7,325 nt of DNA from a bacterium (GTDB lineage: Bacteria; Patescibacteriota; Minisyncoccia; Phycocordibacterales; UBA5272), in assembly GCA_023267475.1 (NCBI GenBank), contig JAHFND010000025.1:1-7325 (forward strand), in the 5' to 3' direction. Under the pieces are notes generated by a model. It did not search any database, was not told where the DNA came from, and saw only the letters and a program-made list of their open reading frames with translations. A program made the position numbers and the translations under genes. Below, in pieces: positions 1-6,995 of the stretch. Positions within the stretch are counted from its first letter, which is position 1. The number at the start of each line of letters is the position of its first letter.

Positions 1-27
1 ATAGGCGCTCACAAGATAATTTTACTC

Positions 28-2247
28 TTAATTTGAAGGTGATGCAAGAAGTTTTTTAATGTATTCATCTATCTGAGCTCTATACTGTGGATTTTGTGCT
101 TTTATCTCATTAAGCAATTCTATAGCAAGAGATATTTGTTTAGTAGAGATAAGAGAACTTAGAATATCCTGATCAAAAGGAACCGTCCTTCCATCTCTTA
201 TAATCTGTGCCCTTGCATCCTTATAACGTCCAGTATAAATAGCAGATATTAGATACCATTTCGCAGAATCTGCATATCTTGTTTCAGATTCATATGTCTC
301 ACGAGATAAAGCATAGGCATCATTATAGTTACGTCCCATAAGATAAGCGCGAGTGAGGTCAAAAGATATTAATTGTTTTTTAGGTGCTAATGTATGCGCC
401 TTTTTCAAAATATCTTGTGCGTTAGAACTATCACCTATTCCGTTATAAAACATTCCGTAAATAGACAACATTCTTACGTCATCTTTATGTGAAGGATATG
501 AAGCTGTAATATCATCCTTTACTGCTTTAATGAAAGAGTTTGTCGCCTCAATTGAAGCTTGCTTTTCACTTTCTGACATATCTTTTGGTAACGTAACTTG
601 AACTAATCGTACCCCCATTTGTAGGAATTGCTCACGTGATTCATCACTACCTAACGTATTAGCATTTATGGCTTCAGTAAAAGATTGTTGTTGTACTTTC
701 ACTGCGTCTGCAAATGACATACTCTGCATAAGTCTACTTACATCCATAGCTCTAATCAAAGACCTATTAACCATGAACGGCACATAGTTTACGTAGTAAA
801 GTGTAGCCAGTAGTGCTATCCCAACTATTGGTGCATATAACAAGCTAACTTGTTCTTCGCTTATGTTTGATTTTCCGTTTTCAAAAATCTTATCTCCTCC
901 AGTACGAACAACTATATAAGCCAAGAACGCACAGAATAAGATATAACTTGTTAGGTTATCAAACACAAATATATTGTGAACGAAATACCCAGAGAAAGCA
1001 CCTGTTATGACTGCTCTTTCTGTAAACGGCATATTACTTCCCTTTCTCCACATAAGCCATAACGAAACGAAATAAAGTGAAAGATATGATATAAGACCAA
1101 GTGCTCCACCTGCTACTAACCAATCGAAGAATACATCGTGAGATCTATCATACCAAGGCTCTAGATTCCACATGTTTGTAGGATTAAACTTCCTTGCAAA
1201 AATATAACTAAAATTATCTTGCCCATAACCTAAGATTGGTCTCTCTAGCCACGCATCATAACTAATCTTCCAAATTGCAAGACGGCTTCCAGCTGTTAAA
1301 TCTGTCGGAGAGATACTAGCAATACGAGAAAGAGTAGGTGAAGACTTAATGAACTCTGTATTCTTAAAAGTAAATATTGAACCAACTACAACAACTATTG
1401 CTATGATTGCTCCAGCTAAAATAGTTCTAGCCTTCCCTTTTTCTTTCCAAGCAATTATTGCAAGTGTAAGAAGTGTACCAACCACCAACCCAATCATAGT
1501 TCCACGAGTACCAGAATAAAATAGTCCAATCAAATTAAGAACAATAAGGATTGGGTAGAATCTCTCTTTTTTAAAGTTTGAAGATTGAAGCCATAGAATG
1601 GTCGCAATGGCAGCAGACATAAGACAAAATACTGCGAAGTATTCAGAGTTTCCAATTGTTGCGTCAAGTCGTGTAGCACTCATATGCACTGGAAACTTTT
1701 CACCAAGCCAACCTACAAAGTTTTTTGGTAGAAGAGTAGAAAAGACATACCCAGAAGCTCCCATCAATTGGAAGAAGGCGTACAATAATACGAATACGTC
1801 AGCAAAGATGAAAGCTCTAAACATTGTTTGCCATTCTTTGAAAGAATGAATCATCGCACTAAGAACAAAGAAGTACAAGAATACGTGTGCGAGTCCTACG
1901 AATCCTTCCATTCTTTCGAAGTTACTCCAAAGACTCTTCATTGGATCAACTCCAAATAAATCAGCAAGTAGAAGCACTATAGTAAACACTGCAAAAGCAA
2001 TTGTAAGCGGAGATTTCTTTATATTAATACGATATTTTGTATCACGCAGTGCAAGCACTATCCATCCAGCAAATGCAATCTCTACTAGAATACGGAATAA
2101 AATATTTTTACCAGAAATAAATGGGAAAAACATTCCTGCTGTCCCCCAGTTAACAAAATCTATCGCTTTTCCATCAGCTATATAAAGTACCACAAACGGA
2201 ATCAATAAAAGACAACCCCAAATAACCTTTTTTATAATACTTTGCAT
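28..2247 (-). CDS. O-antigen ligase/polymerase (Wzy_C) family membrane protein with C-terminal TPR-like domain
   Basis: Inner-membrane glycan polymerase or ligase that moves lipid-linked oligosaccharide on the outer face of the membrane. From the start at 2247 the protein has 739 residues. Residues 7-300 and 377-486 are rich in hydrophobic helices (about 11-12 segments). A large polar loop at about 297-376 leads into the family-like segment DRSHDVFFDWL (367-377), whose His370 fits the conserved loop histidine of WaaL/Wzy proteins. TIGNSEYF (197-204) and GTRG (246-249, Arg248) are further family-like motifs. Residues about 510-735 are soluble and helical with TPR-like pairs (SIYGMFYNGIGDSSNAQDILKKAHTLAP region, 595-622). 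The frame opens 72 nt earlier at 2319, but those 24 residues lack family character and would cover the promoter; the start at 2247 puts MQSIIKKV just before the first membrane helix. No strong Shine-Dalgarno site. It is divergent from the glycosyltransferase operon. Polymerase, ligase and protein O-glycosyltransferase roles cannot be told apart here. Confidence 0.88.
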   Translation of the reverse strand: MQSIIKKVIWGCLLLIPFVVLYIADGKAIDFVNWGTAGMFFPFISGKNILFRILVEIAFAGWIVLALRDTKYRINIKKSPLTIAFAVFTIVLLLADLFGVDPMKSLWSNFERMEGFVGLAHVFLYFFVLSAMIHSFKEWQTMFRAFIFADVFVLLYAFFQLMGASGYVFSTLLPKNFVGWLGEKFPVHMSATRLDATIGNSEYFAVFCLMSAAIATILWLQSSNFKKERFYPILIVLNLIGLFYSGTRGTMIGLVVGTLLTLAIIAWKEKGKARTILAGAIIAIVVVVGSIFTFKNTEFIKSSPTLSRIASISPTDLTAGSRLAIWKISYDAWLERPILGYGQDNFSYIFARKFNPTNMWNLEPWYDRSHDVFFDWLVAGGALGLISYLSLYFVSLWLMWRKGSNMPFTERAVITGAFSGYFVHNIFVFDNLTSYILFCAFLAYIVVRTGGDKIFENGKSNISEEQVSLLYAPIVGIALLATLYYVNYVPFMVNRSLIRAMDVSRLMQSMSFADAVKVQQQSFTEAINANTLGSDESREQFLQMGVRLVQVTLPKDMSESEKQASIEATNSFIKAVKDDITASYPSHKDDVRMLSIYGMFYNGIGDSSNAQDILKKAHTLAPKKQLISFDLTRAYLMGRNYNDAYALSRETYESETRYADSAKWYLISAIYTGRYKDARAQIIRDGRTVPFDQDILSSLISTKQISLAIELLNEIKAQNPQYRAQIDEYIKKLLASPSN

Positions 2248-2266
2248 ACTTACAATGTTTAATTTA

Positions 2267-2306
2267 ATAATATGATTTATATAGTGTAGCATGCAAAATG
2301 AGACAA
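2267..2306 (-). promoter_or_regulatory. Candidate sigma70-type promoter for the Wzy/WaaL-like gene
   Basis: On the minus strand TTGTCT (2306-2301) and TATATA (2283-2278) are separated by 17 nt, each matching the consensus at 4 of 6 bases. An overlapping alternative is TTGCAT (2296-2291) with TATTAT (2272-2267) and an 18-nt spacer. Either would start transcription 10-25 nt before the ATG at 2247, which supports the downstream start. The region is AT-rich, so chance matches are likely. Confidence 0.35.
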
Positions 2307-2357
2307 AATTAGTTGACAATTAACCTTTTGTATATCCATGTAAATAAACCCTTTAAA

Positions 2358-2366
2358 TGCTATAAT
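2358..2366 (+). promoter_or_regulatory. Extended -10 promoter of the plus-strand glycosyltransferase operon
   Basis: TGCTATAAT is a perfect extended -10 element (TGn plus consensus TATAAT). The hexamer 17 nt upstream (ATGTAA, 2338-2343) is a poor -35, which fits an extended -10 promoter that needs none. Only 13 nt separate the -10 from the ATG at 2380, so transcription starting about 7 nt downstream of the -10 would leave a leader of roughly 7 nt, with no room for a ribosome binding site. Confidence 0.6.
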
Positions 2367-2379
2367 TAAAAAATACTCT

Positions 2380-3078
2380 ATGATTCCTAAGACAATACAC
2401 TACTGCTGGTTTGGACCAGAGCAAAAAAATGATGATATTTTAGATTGTATAGAAAGCTGGAAAAAACATTGCCCTGATTTTGAAATAAAAGAGTGGAGTG
2501 AACTAAATTTCCCTTTTGAGCAGTATCCATTCGCTTCGCGTGCATATAACGAAAAAAAATGGGCCTTCGTAAGTGATTACGTGCGTCTTCATGTACTTTC
2601 TGAAAGAGGAGGATTTTACCTAGATACTGATATGCTTCTACTTCAATCCTTGTCCCCTCTTGTAGAAAATACTTGTGTCCTTGGTGAAGAAGAAAATAGA
2701 GTAATAAGTGCTGGGATGATCGGGGCAGAACCACATCATCCTTACATAGTAGCCTGTAAAAAGTTCTATGACGATCACCAGCAAGAAACTATTACCATCC
2801 CTCGAGTTATGTCTCTTATCTATAAAGATATAGAAGGAAAAGATAAGATAAAAGTATTGCCTCCGAAAACTTTTTATCCGTTTAGCCAACAAAATATAAA
2901 AAATTGGCATGGGCAAGAAATGGGAAAAGATGTTTATGGAGTACACCTTTGGCATTATTCATGGGGTAACCCAATAAACAAGTTTTTTAAAAAAATTGGC
3001 ATTCACTCTATAGGAACAAAAATCGTAACTGCTCTTGGAATAAAAAATATTCTAAAGAAGATACTAGGATTTGTATAA
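2380..3078 (+). CDS. GT32-like DXD glycosyltransferase (Gly_transf_sug / OCH1-type)
   Basis: Cytoplasmic glycosyltransferase of 232 residues, probably adding one sugar to a lipid-linked glycan. The N-terminus IPKTIHYCWFG (2-12) is the typical opening strand of this family and fixes the start at 2380. AFVSDYVRLHVLSERGGFYLDTD (62-84) is the family core; the DTD at 82-84 is the metal- and nucleotide-sugar-binding DXD motif. HLWHYSW (189-195) matches the late histidine/tryptophan motif common in the family. The tail (about 199-232) is basic and amphipathic (KFFKKIG, NILKKILGFV), suggesting peripheral attachment to the inner membrane. It is the first gene of a three-gene operon; the next start lies 3 nt after its stop. 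Donor and acceptor sugars cannot be read from the sequence. The length is normal for small bacterial members. Confidence 0.9.
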   Translation: MIPKTIHYCWFGPEQKNDDILDCIESWKKHCPDFEIKEWSELNFPFEQYPFASRAYNEKKWAFVSDYVRLHVLSERGGFYLDTDMLLLQSLSPLVENTCVLGEEENRVISAGMIGAEPHHPYIVACKKFYDDHQQETITIPRVMSLIYKDIEGKDKIKVLPPKTFYPFSQQNIKNWHGQEMGKDVYGVHLWHYSWGNPINKFFKKIGIHSIGTKIVTALGIKNILKKILGFV

Positions 3079-3081
3079 AAC

Positions 3082-3852
3082 ATGAAATTTAGCATTATTA
3101 CACCCACTTATAAACGTGCAAAGGAGCTTGCGCACGCTGTTAATTCTCTTATTTCCCAATCATACTCCGACTGGGAGATGATCATTATAAATGATTCACC
3201 AGATGATAGTTCTTATAATGATTTTGCTTCTAATATAAATGATCCTCGTATTCATTACTATGTAAACAAAACTAATAGTGGAGTAAATTTTTCTAGAAAT
3301 CGTGGTCTAGACAAAATTTCAGCAGATTCTAAATGGGTTATCTTTTTAGATGATGATGACTTTCTATCAGTTGATGCGTTAGAGACTTTTAAAAAATTAA
3401 TCACTTCTAACCATAATAAAAAATGGTTTGTAACAAACAGAGCCTACACAAACGGTAGACCAAATACAAGGTTCCCTAGAAACGATACCGACTACTCATA
3501 CGCTTGGAGTTATCTAATCTCAAAAAGATGTAAGGGAGATGCGACACATTGTATAGAAACAAAATTACTCAATAAAATAAGATTCTCAAATTATATAAAA
3601 CAAGGTGAAGAATGGTTCTTCTTCTATCAGGTCGGATTAGAATCTAAAATGTACTACCATAGTCATAACAGTACTTTAACTGAAGGTTATGATGAAAATA
3701 AAGGTCTTAATTTCCGTAAGCGTACTTTAGGTGACCAATTAGAAGCAATATCTATATTATTTTATGAAGGAACAAAAATTGGCCTTATATATCACCCTAC
3801 ATTTGTTATTTACTTATTCTTACGTATAATTAAAAAGATATTTTCTAAATAA
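3082..3852 (+). CDS. Family 2 (GT-A) glycosyltransferase
   Basis: Cytoplasmic inverting glycosyltransferase of 256 residues. The N-terminus FSIITPTYKRAKEL (3-16) is the classic GT2 opening, with the nucleotide-binding IINDSPDD at 35-42 (Asp38). SGVNFSRNRGLD (66-77) precedes WVIFLDDDD (85-93), which holds the metal-binding DXD. GEEWFFF (175-181) sits where GT2 enzymes carry their acidic catalytic-base region. The last 20 residues (FVIYLFLRIIKKIFSK) are hydrophobic then basic, suggesting loose membrane association. It starts 3 nt after the preceding stop; a weak AGGA (3066-3069) lies 12 nt before its ATG, so translation is probably coupled. The next gene follows with no gap (TAAATG). GT2 assignment is secure; the sugar transferred is unknown. 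Confidence 0.92.
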   Translation: MKFSIITPTYKRAKELAHAVNSLISQSYSDWEMIIINDSPDDSSYNDFASNINDPRIHYYVNKTNSGVNFSRNRGLDKISADSKWVIFLDDDDFLSVDALETFKKLITSNHNKKWFVTNRAYTNGRPNTRFPRNDTDYSYAWSYLISKRCKGDATHCIETKLLNKIRFSNYIKQGEEWFFFYQVGLESKMYYHSHNSTLTEGYDENKGLNFRKRTLGDQLEAISILFYEGTKIGLIYHPTFVIYLFLRIIKKIFSK

Positions 3853-4746
3853 ATGCGAATCTTAAGTAAGACAAAACTCCTTCTACATAAAATATTACCA
3901 AAAAATATTTTTAATTTTGTCTATAGGACGTGGTCACTATATGCAAAAAGAAAAAATGAAAGCACTATTGCACATTTAGATAAAAATTTTAAAGAAAAAC
4001 AGACTATTACTTTACATCGTGGAGATATTTCATTTCCTATTGTTCTTGACCCAAAAAATGGAGTGCCAGATAGTGCTGTACTTAGAGACCACGAATATGA
4101 ACCAGAGATATCAGATGTCATGAGAAGATTCACTAAAAAAGGTAGTGACGTTATTGATGTAGGGGCAAATATTGGATTACACGCACTATATCTTTCCAAA
4201 CTTGTTGGAGATGAAGGCCACGTTATCGCCTTTGAACCTGTGACAAAATTTAGAGAACAATTTGAAGAATCCATAAAAATTGGGAAGGTAGAAAATATAA
4301 AAATATATCCTTACGCTCTTGGAACGAGCGAATCTACTGAAACTATTTATGTCAGTAAAACAAACGCCGGGAACACATCATTTATAAAGAATGACGACCC
4401 TGCTAGTAAAGAAGTTGTAGAAATAAAGACATTAGACAGTTTTAATTTTTCAAATATTTCTTTTATGAAAATAGATGTAGAAGGATTTGAAGAAGGAGTA
4501 TTACGTGGTGGATTAGAAACAATCAAGAAAAATAAACCTTCAATTCTTTTTGAATTCTCTCCTCTTTATTACAGAAAGAAAGGAGAAAACATAAGAAACA
4601 TTTTAGATTTAATAGTGTCACTTAATTATTCTTTATTTGATATAGAAGATAACGAAAAAGAAATAAAAGACTTGGATGACTTCGTCTCTCAATTCGAGCC
4701 AACTCTTCGTGGCCAAACAAATCTAATTTGTAAACCTAATATCTAA
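3853..4746 (+). CDS. FkbM-family SAM-dependent methyltransferase
   Basis: Rossmann-fold methyltransferase of 297 residues, probably O-methylating a sugar of the glycan made by this locus. SAM motif I is VIDVGANIGLHAL (100-112), with Asp102, Gly104, Asn106 and Gly108. Motif II is VIAFEPV (124-130), where Glu128 should hold the ribose hydroxyls. FMKIDVEGFEEGVLRG (204-219) is the signature of the FkbM domain, and ILFEFSP (231-237) is its last core strand. The first 35 residues are basic and hydrophobic (KTKLLLHKILPKNIF) and look like a membrane-associating helix rather than a cleaved signal. Its ATG directly abuts the previous stop codon, so it is very likely translated by reinitiation. It ends 4 nt from the end of the convergent operon. 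Family call is firm; the methylated position is unknown, and some FkbM enzymes act on other substrates. Confidence 0.9.
   Translation: MRILSKTKLLLHKILPKNIFNFVYRTWSLYAKRKNESTIAHLDKNFKEKQTITLHRGDISFPIVLDPKNGVPDSAVLRDHEYEPEISDVMRRFTKKGSDVIDVGANIGLHALYLSKLVGDEGHVIAFEPVTKFREQFEESIKIGKVENIKIYPYALGTSESTETIYVSKTNAGNTSFIKNDDPASKEVVEIKTLDSFNFSNISFMKIDVEGFEEGVLRGGLETIKKNKPSILFEFSPLYYRKKGENIRNILDLIVSLNYSLFDIEDNEKEIKDLDDFVSQFEPTLRGQTNLICKPNI
4717..4731. repeat. Perfect inverted repeat at the convergent operon junction
   Basis: ACAAAT-CTA-ATTTGT is a perfect 6-bp inverted repeat with a 3-nt loop. It lies in the last codons of the methyltransferase gene and about 20 nt beyond the stop of the minus-strand operon. 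The stem has one G-C pair, and on the minus strand only TTT follows, so it would be a weak terminator at best. Confidence 0.3.
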
Positions 4747-4750
4747 TTGA

Positions 4751-5578
4751 CTAACTGTACAAAACATTAGAAAAATCTTTCATCTCTTTAATCTGTTCCT
4801 CAATAGTAGGTATATTAAAACTTGCAAGAATATCAGGATATATCGTAGAGAGAGTCCTATCACAAAAAGTTGGAGCTTCTTTAGGTGTAACTGTTACATT
4901 AAGTTCATATATCTTACTTACAAGTTCGACAAGTTCTTTTTTATTTAGTGTATTTGAATGTAAATGTCTTGTTCCATTCCAAAAGTTGTTTGTATCAATT
5001 ATTTGCTTACAAATCTTTGCGAATTCTAAACATGTCATGCCATTCCACAGATGATTTGTGAATCCAAAGACTGTAGTATTAGCACTAGACTTAATCCATT
5101 CAATAAGTGATCTTTTCTGAGTAACTTCTTCACCTATTATTGATGTTCTAATAATTGTACAATTTGGTGCCTCTCCTAAAGCTTTCGACATTCCATACAT
5201 GTCACTAACATCATACTTATCTTCTTCACTGTATTTACCTTTAGCACCTGAGTATACACAGTCTGTCGTTGGATGAATTAAATGTGATTCATATTTGGAA
5301 GCTACATTAGCTAAAATCCTAGGAAATACTGAATTAACCAATATAGCATTTAAATCACCAAGTTCATCCACTCTTGGTTTAATGGCACCAACACAATTAA
5401 TAACTACATCACCTTTTTGTATACCCATATCCCTAAACTTAGTATCTAAAATTTCTTCATTTACTTTTGAAGCATCGATAATATCTCTACCAACTCCAAC
5501 AATGTCAAAATCTCTTCCTAAATATTTCATCACATATGCACCAAGCATTCCTTTTGATCCCAATATATATACTTTCAT
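4751..5578 (-). CDS. RmlD-like SDR, putative NDP-4-keto-sugar reductase
   Basis: Cytoplasmic NAD(P)H-dependent short-chain dehydrogenase of 275 residues, resembling dTDP-4-dehydrorhamnose reductase. The dinucleotide-binding GSKGMLG (7-13) has the GxxGxxG spacing. VINCVGAIKPR (59-69) is the end of the fourth strand. HPTTDCVYSG (102-111) carries the Thr of the catalytic triad, followed by YSEED and DMYGMSKALGE (126-136), in which Tyr128 and Lys132 form YxxxK. IIRTSIIGEE (142-151) and LWNGMTCLEFAKI (177-189) match the substrate-binding half of this RmlD-like subfamily. Length is slightly below classical RmlD (about 290-300). It is the last gene of a three-gene operon, 8 nt after the cupin gene, with no Shine-Dalgarno site. 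Position and fold suggest it performs the final ketone reduction of a nucleotide-sugar pathway. The sugar, and the nucleotide carrying it, are not determined. Confidence 0.83.
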   Translation of the reverse strand: MKVYILGSKGMLGAYVMKYLGRDFDIVGVGRDIIDASKVNEEILDTKFRDMGIQKGDVVINCVGAIKPRVDELGDLNAILVNSVFPRILANVASKYESHLIHPTTDCVYSGAKGKYSEEDKYDVSDMYGMSKALGEAPNCTIIRTSIIGEEVTQKRSLIEWIKSSANTTVFGFTNHLWNGMTCLEFAKICKQIIDTNNFWNGTRHLHSNTLNKKELVELVSKIYELNVTVTPKEAPTFCDRTLSTIYPDILASFNIPTIEEQIKEMKDFSNVLYS

Positions 5579-5586
5579 ATTATTTA

Positions 5587-6006
5587 TTATCTAAAATCCT
5601 CATCCCAAATATTCCACTTATCGTATGGCATTCTAATATCATCACCCTGACTTTCTTCAAGTGTAGACGTAGAGAAAAATAAAATATTTGTGTTATCTTC
5701 CAGATTTTTAAACCCGTTATAATAGTTAGGTGGAATAAATAATATTTTAGGTTGTTTTGCACTAAGCACGTATTTAGTCACCTCTTCTGTTTCCATATTT
5801 ACTACACCGACTAAAACAGTGCCACTTGTAACATATACATACTTACCTTCCTTTTTATGACCATGCCAAGCTCTGATAAAACCTTGTCTATGATTTTCAA
5901 CTTGATAAAACCTCTTAACATCAGAAAAATTAAAATCATTTACAAATCGTACTGATCCTCTATCGTCCACAGATATCCCTCCTGCTAATATTGTTAAATC
6001 TTTCAT
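5587..6006 (-). CDS. Cupin-fold sugar 3,5-epimerase or 3,4-ketoisomerase (RmlC/WxcM-like)
   Basis: Small cytoplasmic cupin of 139 residues acting on a nucleotide-bound keto-sugar. SVDDRGSVRFVNDF (12-25) is the usual entry strand. KRFYQVEN (31-38) and GFIRAWHGHKKEGKYVYVTSG (42-62) form the active-site core, and IPPNYYNGF (91-99) corresponds to the IPPGxxHGF turn of RmlC. His48 and His50 form an HxH pair like that of FdtA/QdtA 3,4-ketoisomerases, where RmlC has His-Tyr/Phe-Gln. The region where RmlC carries its catalytic tyrosine reads NILFFSTSTL (107-116) and has no tyrosine. The length equals the short ketoisomerase class and is below RmlC (about 180). The following reductase gene and the absence of an aminotransferase favour a 3,5-epimerase role; the HxH pair favours isomerase. 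It starts 2 nt after the preceding stop, without a Shine-Dalgarno site. Confidence 0.82.
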   Translation of the reverse strand: MKDLTILAGGISVDDRGSVRFVNDFNFSDVKRFYQVENHRQGFIRAWHGHKKEGKYVYVTSGTVLVGVVNMETEEVTKYVLSAKQPKILFIPPNYYNGFKNLEDNTNILFFSTSTLEESQGDDIRMPYDKWNIWDEDFR

Positions 6007-6008
6007 AA

Positions 6009-6977
6009 TTATATAAATTTATTCTGTTCACTCTTACTCCTTAAAAAGGCACTGTTGTTATAAAGTTTATCTTCTGGATTTTCAATTCTTTTTTCTCTGA
6101 AAATTTTTATCATTCTTTCAACTTCATCTTCTACAGTAACTACTGGTCTATATTTAAAAACTTTCATTGATTTAGAATTATCTACACGATAATTTCTGGC
6201 GTCCTGGAAAGAAATCTCTGTATATTTAATTTTTGTACCAGGCACCAACTTAGATACTTTCTCACCAAGTTCACGAATATTCACATTTTCTTTTAATAAA
6301 CAAAAAGTTCCGTTATGTCTATCTCTACAAGCTTCTACCACATATTCAGCAATATCTCGTACAGCAATTATAGGTCTCCACTGATCACCTCCATAAATAG
6401 TCAACTCTCCAAGACCTACTGCTCTCATTGTCAAAAGATTCACCACAAGATCCATACGGATTCTTGAATGTTCATCTCCTAATCCAAAAACTGTACCCAA
6501 TCTGAAGATTGTATGACTATGTTTTCTTATATAATCCTCAGCTACAAGCTTTGTCGAAGCATAAGAAGATAATGGATTAACCGGACTTTCCTCATTAAGA
6601 ATTCCTTCTTGAGCACCATACACGGAACACGTAGACATAAAAATAATATGCTTACCAGGTGTTACAGATTCACAAAATCTTTTTATCGCTTGATGATTTA
6701 TCTCCTCAGTTAATGTTGGATTGATATTACATGCAGGATCTCCAACGAGTGCAGCCATGAGTACTACAACATCAAAATCTTCAGCTACTGTCTTTAATTT
6801 TTCTGTATCACGCACATCTCCATGAAAAAATGGAATATCTTTCAAGAATCTATTCTCATATAGCAAAGTATCATATACAGCCACATCAAAACCATCCCTC
6901 CTTAAACAGTCACATGTAATACCACCTATATAACCAGCTCCGCCTACGACCAGTACTTTTTCTTTAGTTGTACTCAT
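6009..6977 (-). CDS. NAD-dependent nucleotide-sugar epimerase (extended SDR)
   Basis: Cytoplasmic extended short-chain dehydrogenase of 322 residues. VLVVGGAGYIGG (8-19) is the NAD-binding GxxGxxG; HGDVRD (52-57) is the adenine-contact segment. AALVGDPACNINP (75-87) is characteristic of one subfamily of annotated NAD-dependent epimerase/dehydratases. FMSTCSVYG (113-121) supplies Thr116, and YASTK (139-143) supplies Tyr139 and Lys143 of the catalytic triad. FRLGTVFG (158-165) and QWRPIIAVRDIAEYV (199-213) are the substrate-domain motifs. The active-site strand reads STCS, not the TDE of 4,6-dehydratases, so an epimerase or oxidoreductase is more likely than a dehydratase. It is the first gene of the three-gene operon with the cupin and RmlD-like reductase. 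The ATG at 6977 is preceded by ACGAAAAA with no Shine-Dalgarno site. The sugar specificity cannot be read. Confidence 0.85.
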   Translation of the reverse strand: MSTTKEKVLVVGGAGYIGGITCDCLRRDGFDVAVYDTLLYENRFLKDIPFFHGDVRDTEKLKTVAEDFDVVVLMAALVGDPACNINPTLTEEINHQAIKRFCESVTPGKHIIFMSTCSVYGAQEGILNEESPVNPLSSYASTKLVAEDYIRKHSHTIFRLGTVFGLGDEHSRIRMDLVVNLLTMRAVGLGELTIYGGDQWRPIIAVRDIAEYVVEACRDRHNGTFCLLKENVNIRELGEKVSKLVPGTKIKYTEISFQDARNYRVDNSKSMKVFKYRPVVTVEDEVERMIKIFREKRIENPEDKLYNNSAFLRSKSEQNKFI

Positions 6978-6995
6978 TTTTTCGTTATATTTAGT

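Noticed and set aside
1598..1849. Open plus-strand frame inside the Wzy/WaaL-like gene
   Set aside because: It lies fully antisense to a well-supported gene, has no recognisable motif and no promoter or ribosome binding site.
2313..2318. A perfect TTGACA -35 hexamer on the plus strand in the divergent region
   Set aside because: No -10-like hexamer lies 16-19 nt downstream (the bases there read CCATGT or close), so it is probably an orphan match; the extended -10 at 2358 explains the operon better.
2248..2319. A 24-residue upstream extension of the Wzy/WaaL-like protein starting at 2319
   Set aside because: The extra residues are not family-like, would overlap the candidate promoters, and the start at 2247 sits correctly before the first membrane helix.
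3921..4274. Open minus-strand frame inside the methyltransferase gene
   Set aside because: It is antisense to the SAM-binding motifs of the FkbM-family protein and has no coding character of its own; similar antisense frames at 2387-2955 and 5295-5594 were dismissed for the same reason.
4751..6006. A split version of CapF/FnlB (SDR plus cupin) of UDP-L-FucNAc synthesis
   Set aside because: The SDR resembles RmlD (HPTTDCVYSG, LWNGMT) rather than the CapF SDR domain, and the cupin comes first in the operon; the two-domain similarity looks general.
6009..6977. Reading the extended SDR as an RmlB-type dTDP-glucose 4,6-dehydratase
   Set aside because: The active-site strand is STCSVYG and lacks the TDE acid pair needed for dehydration.
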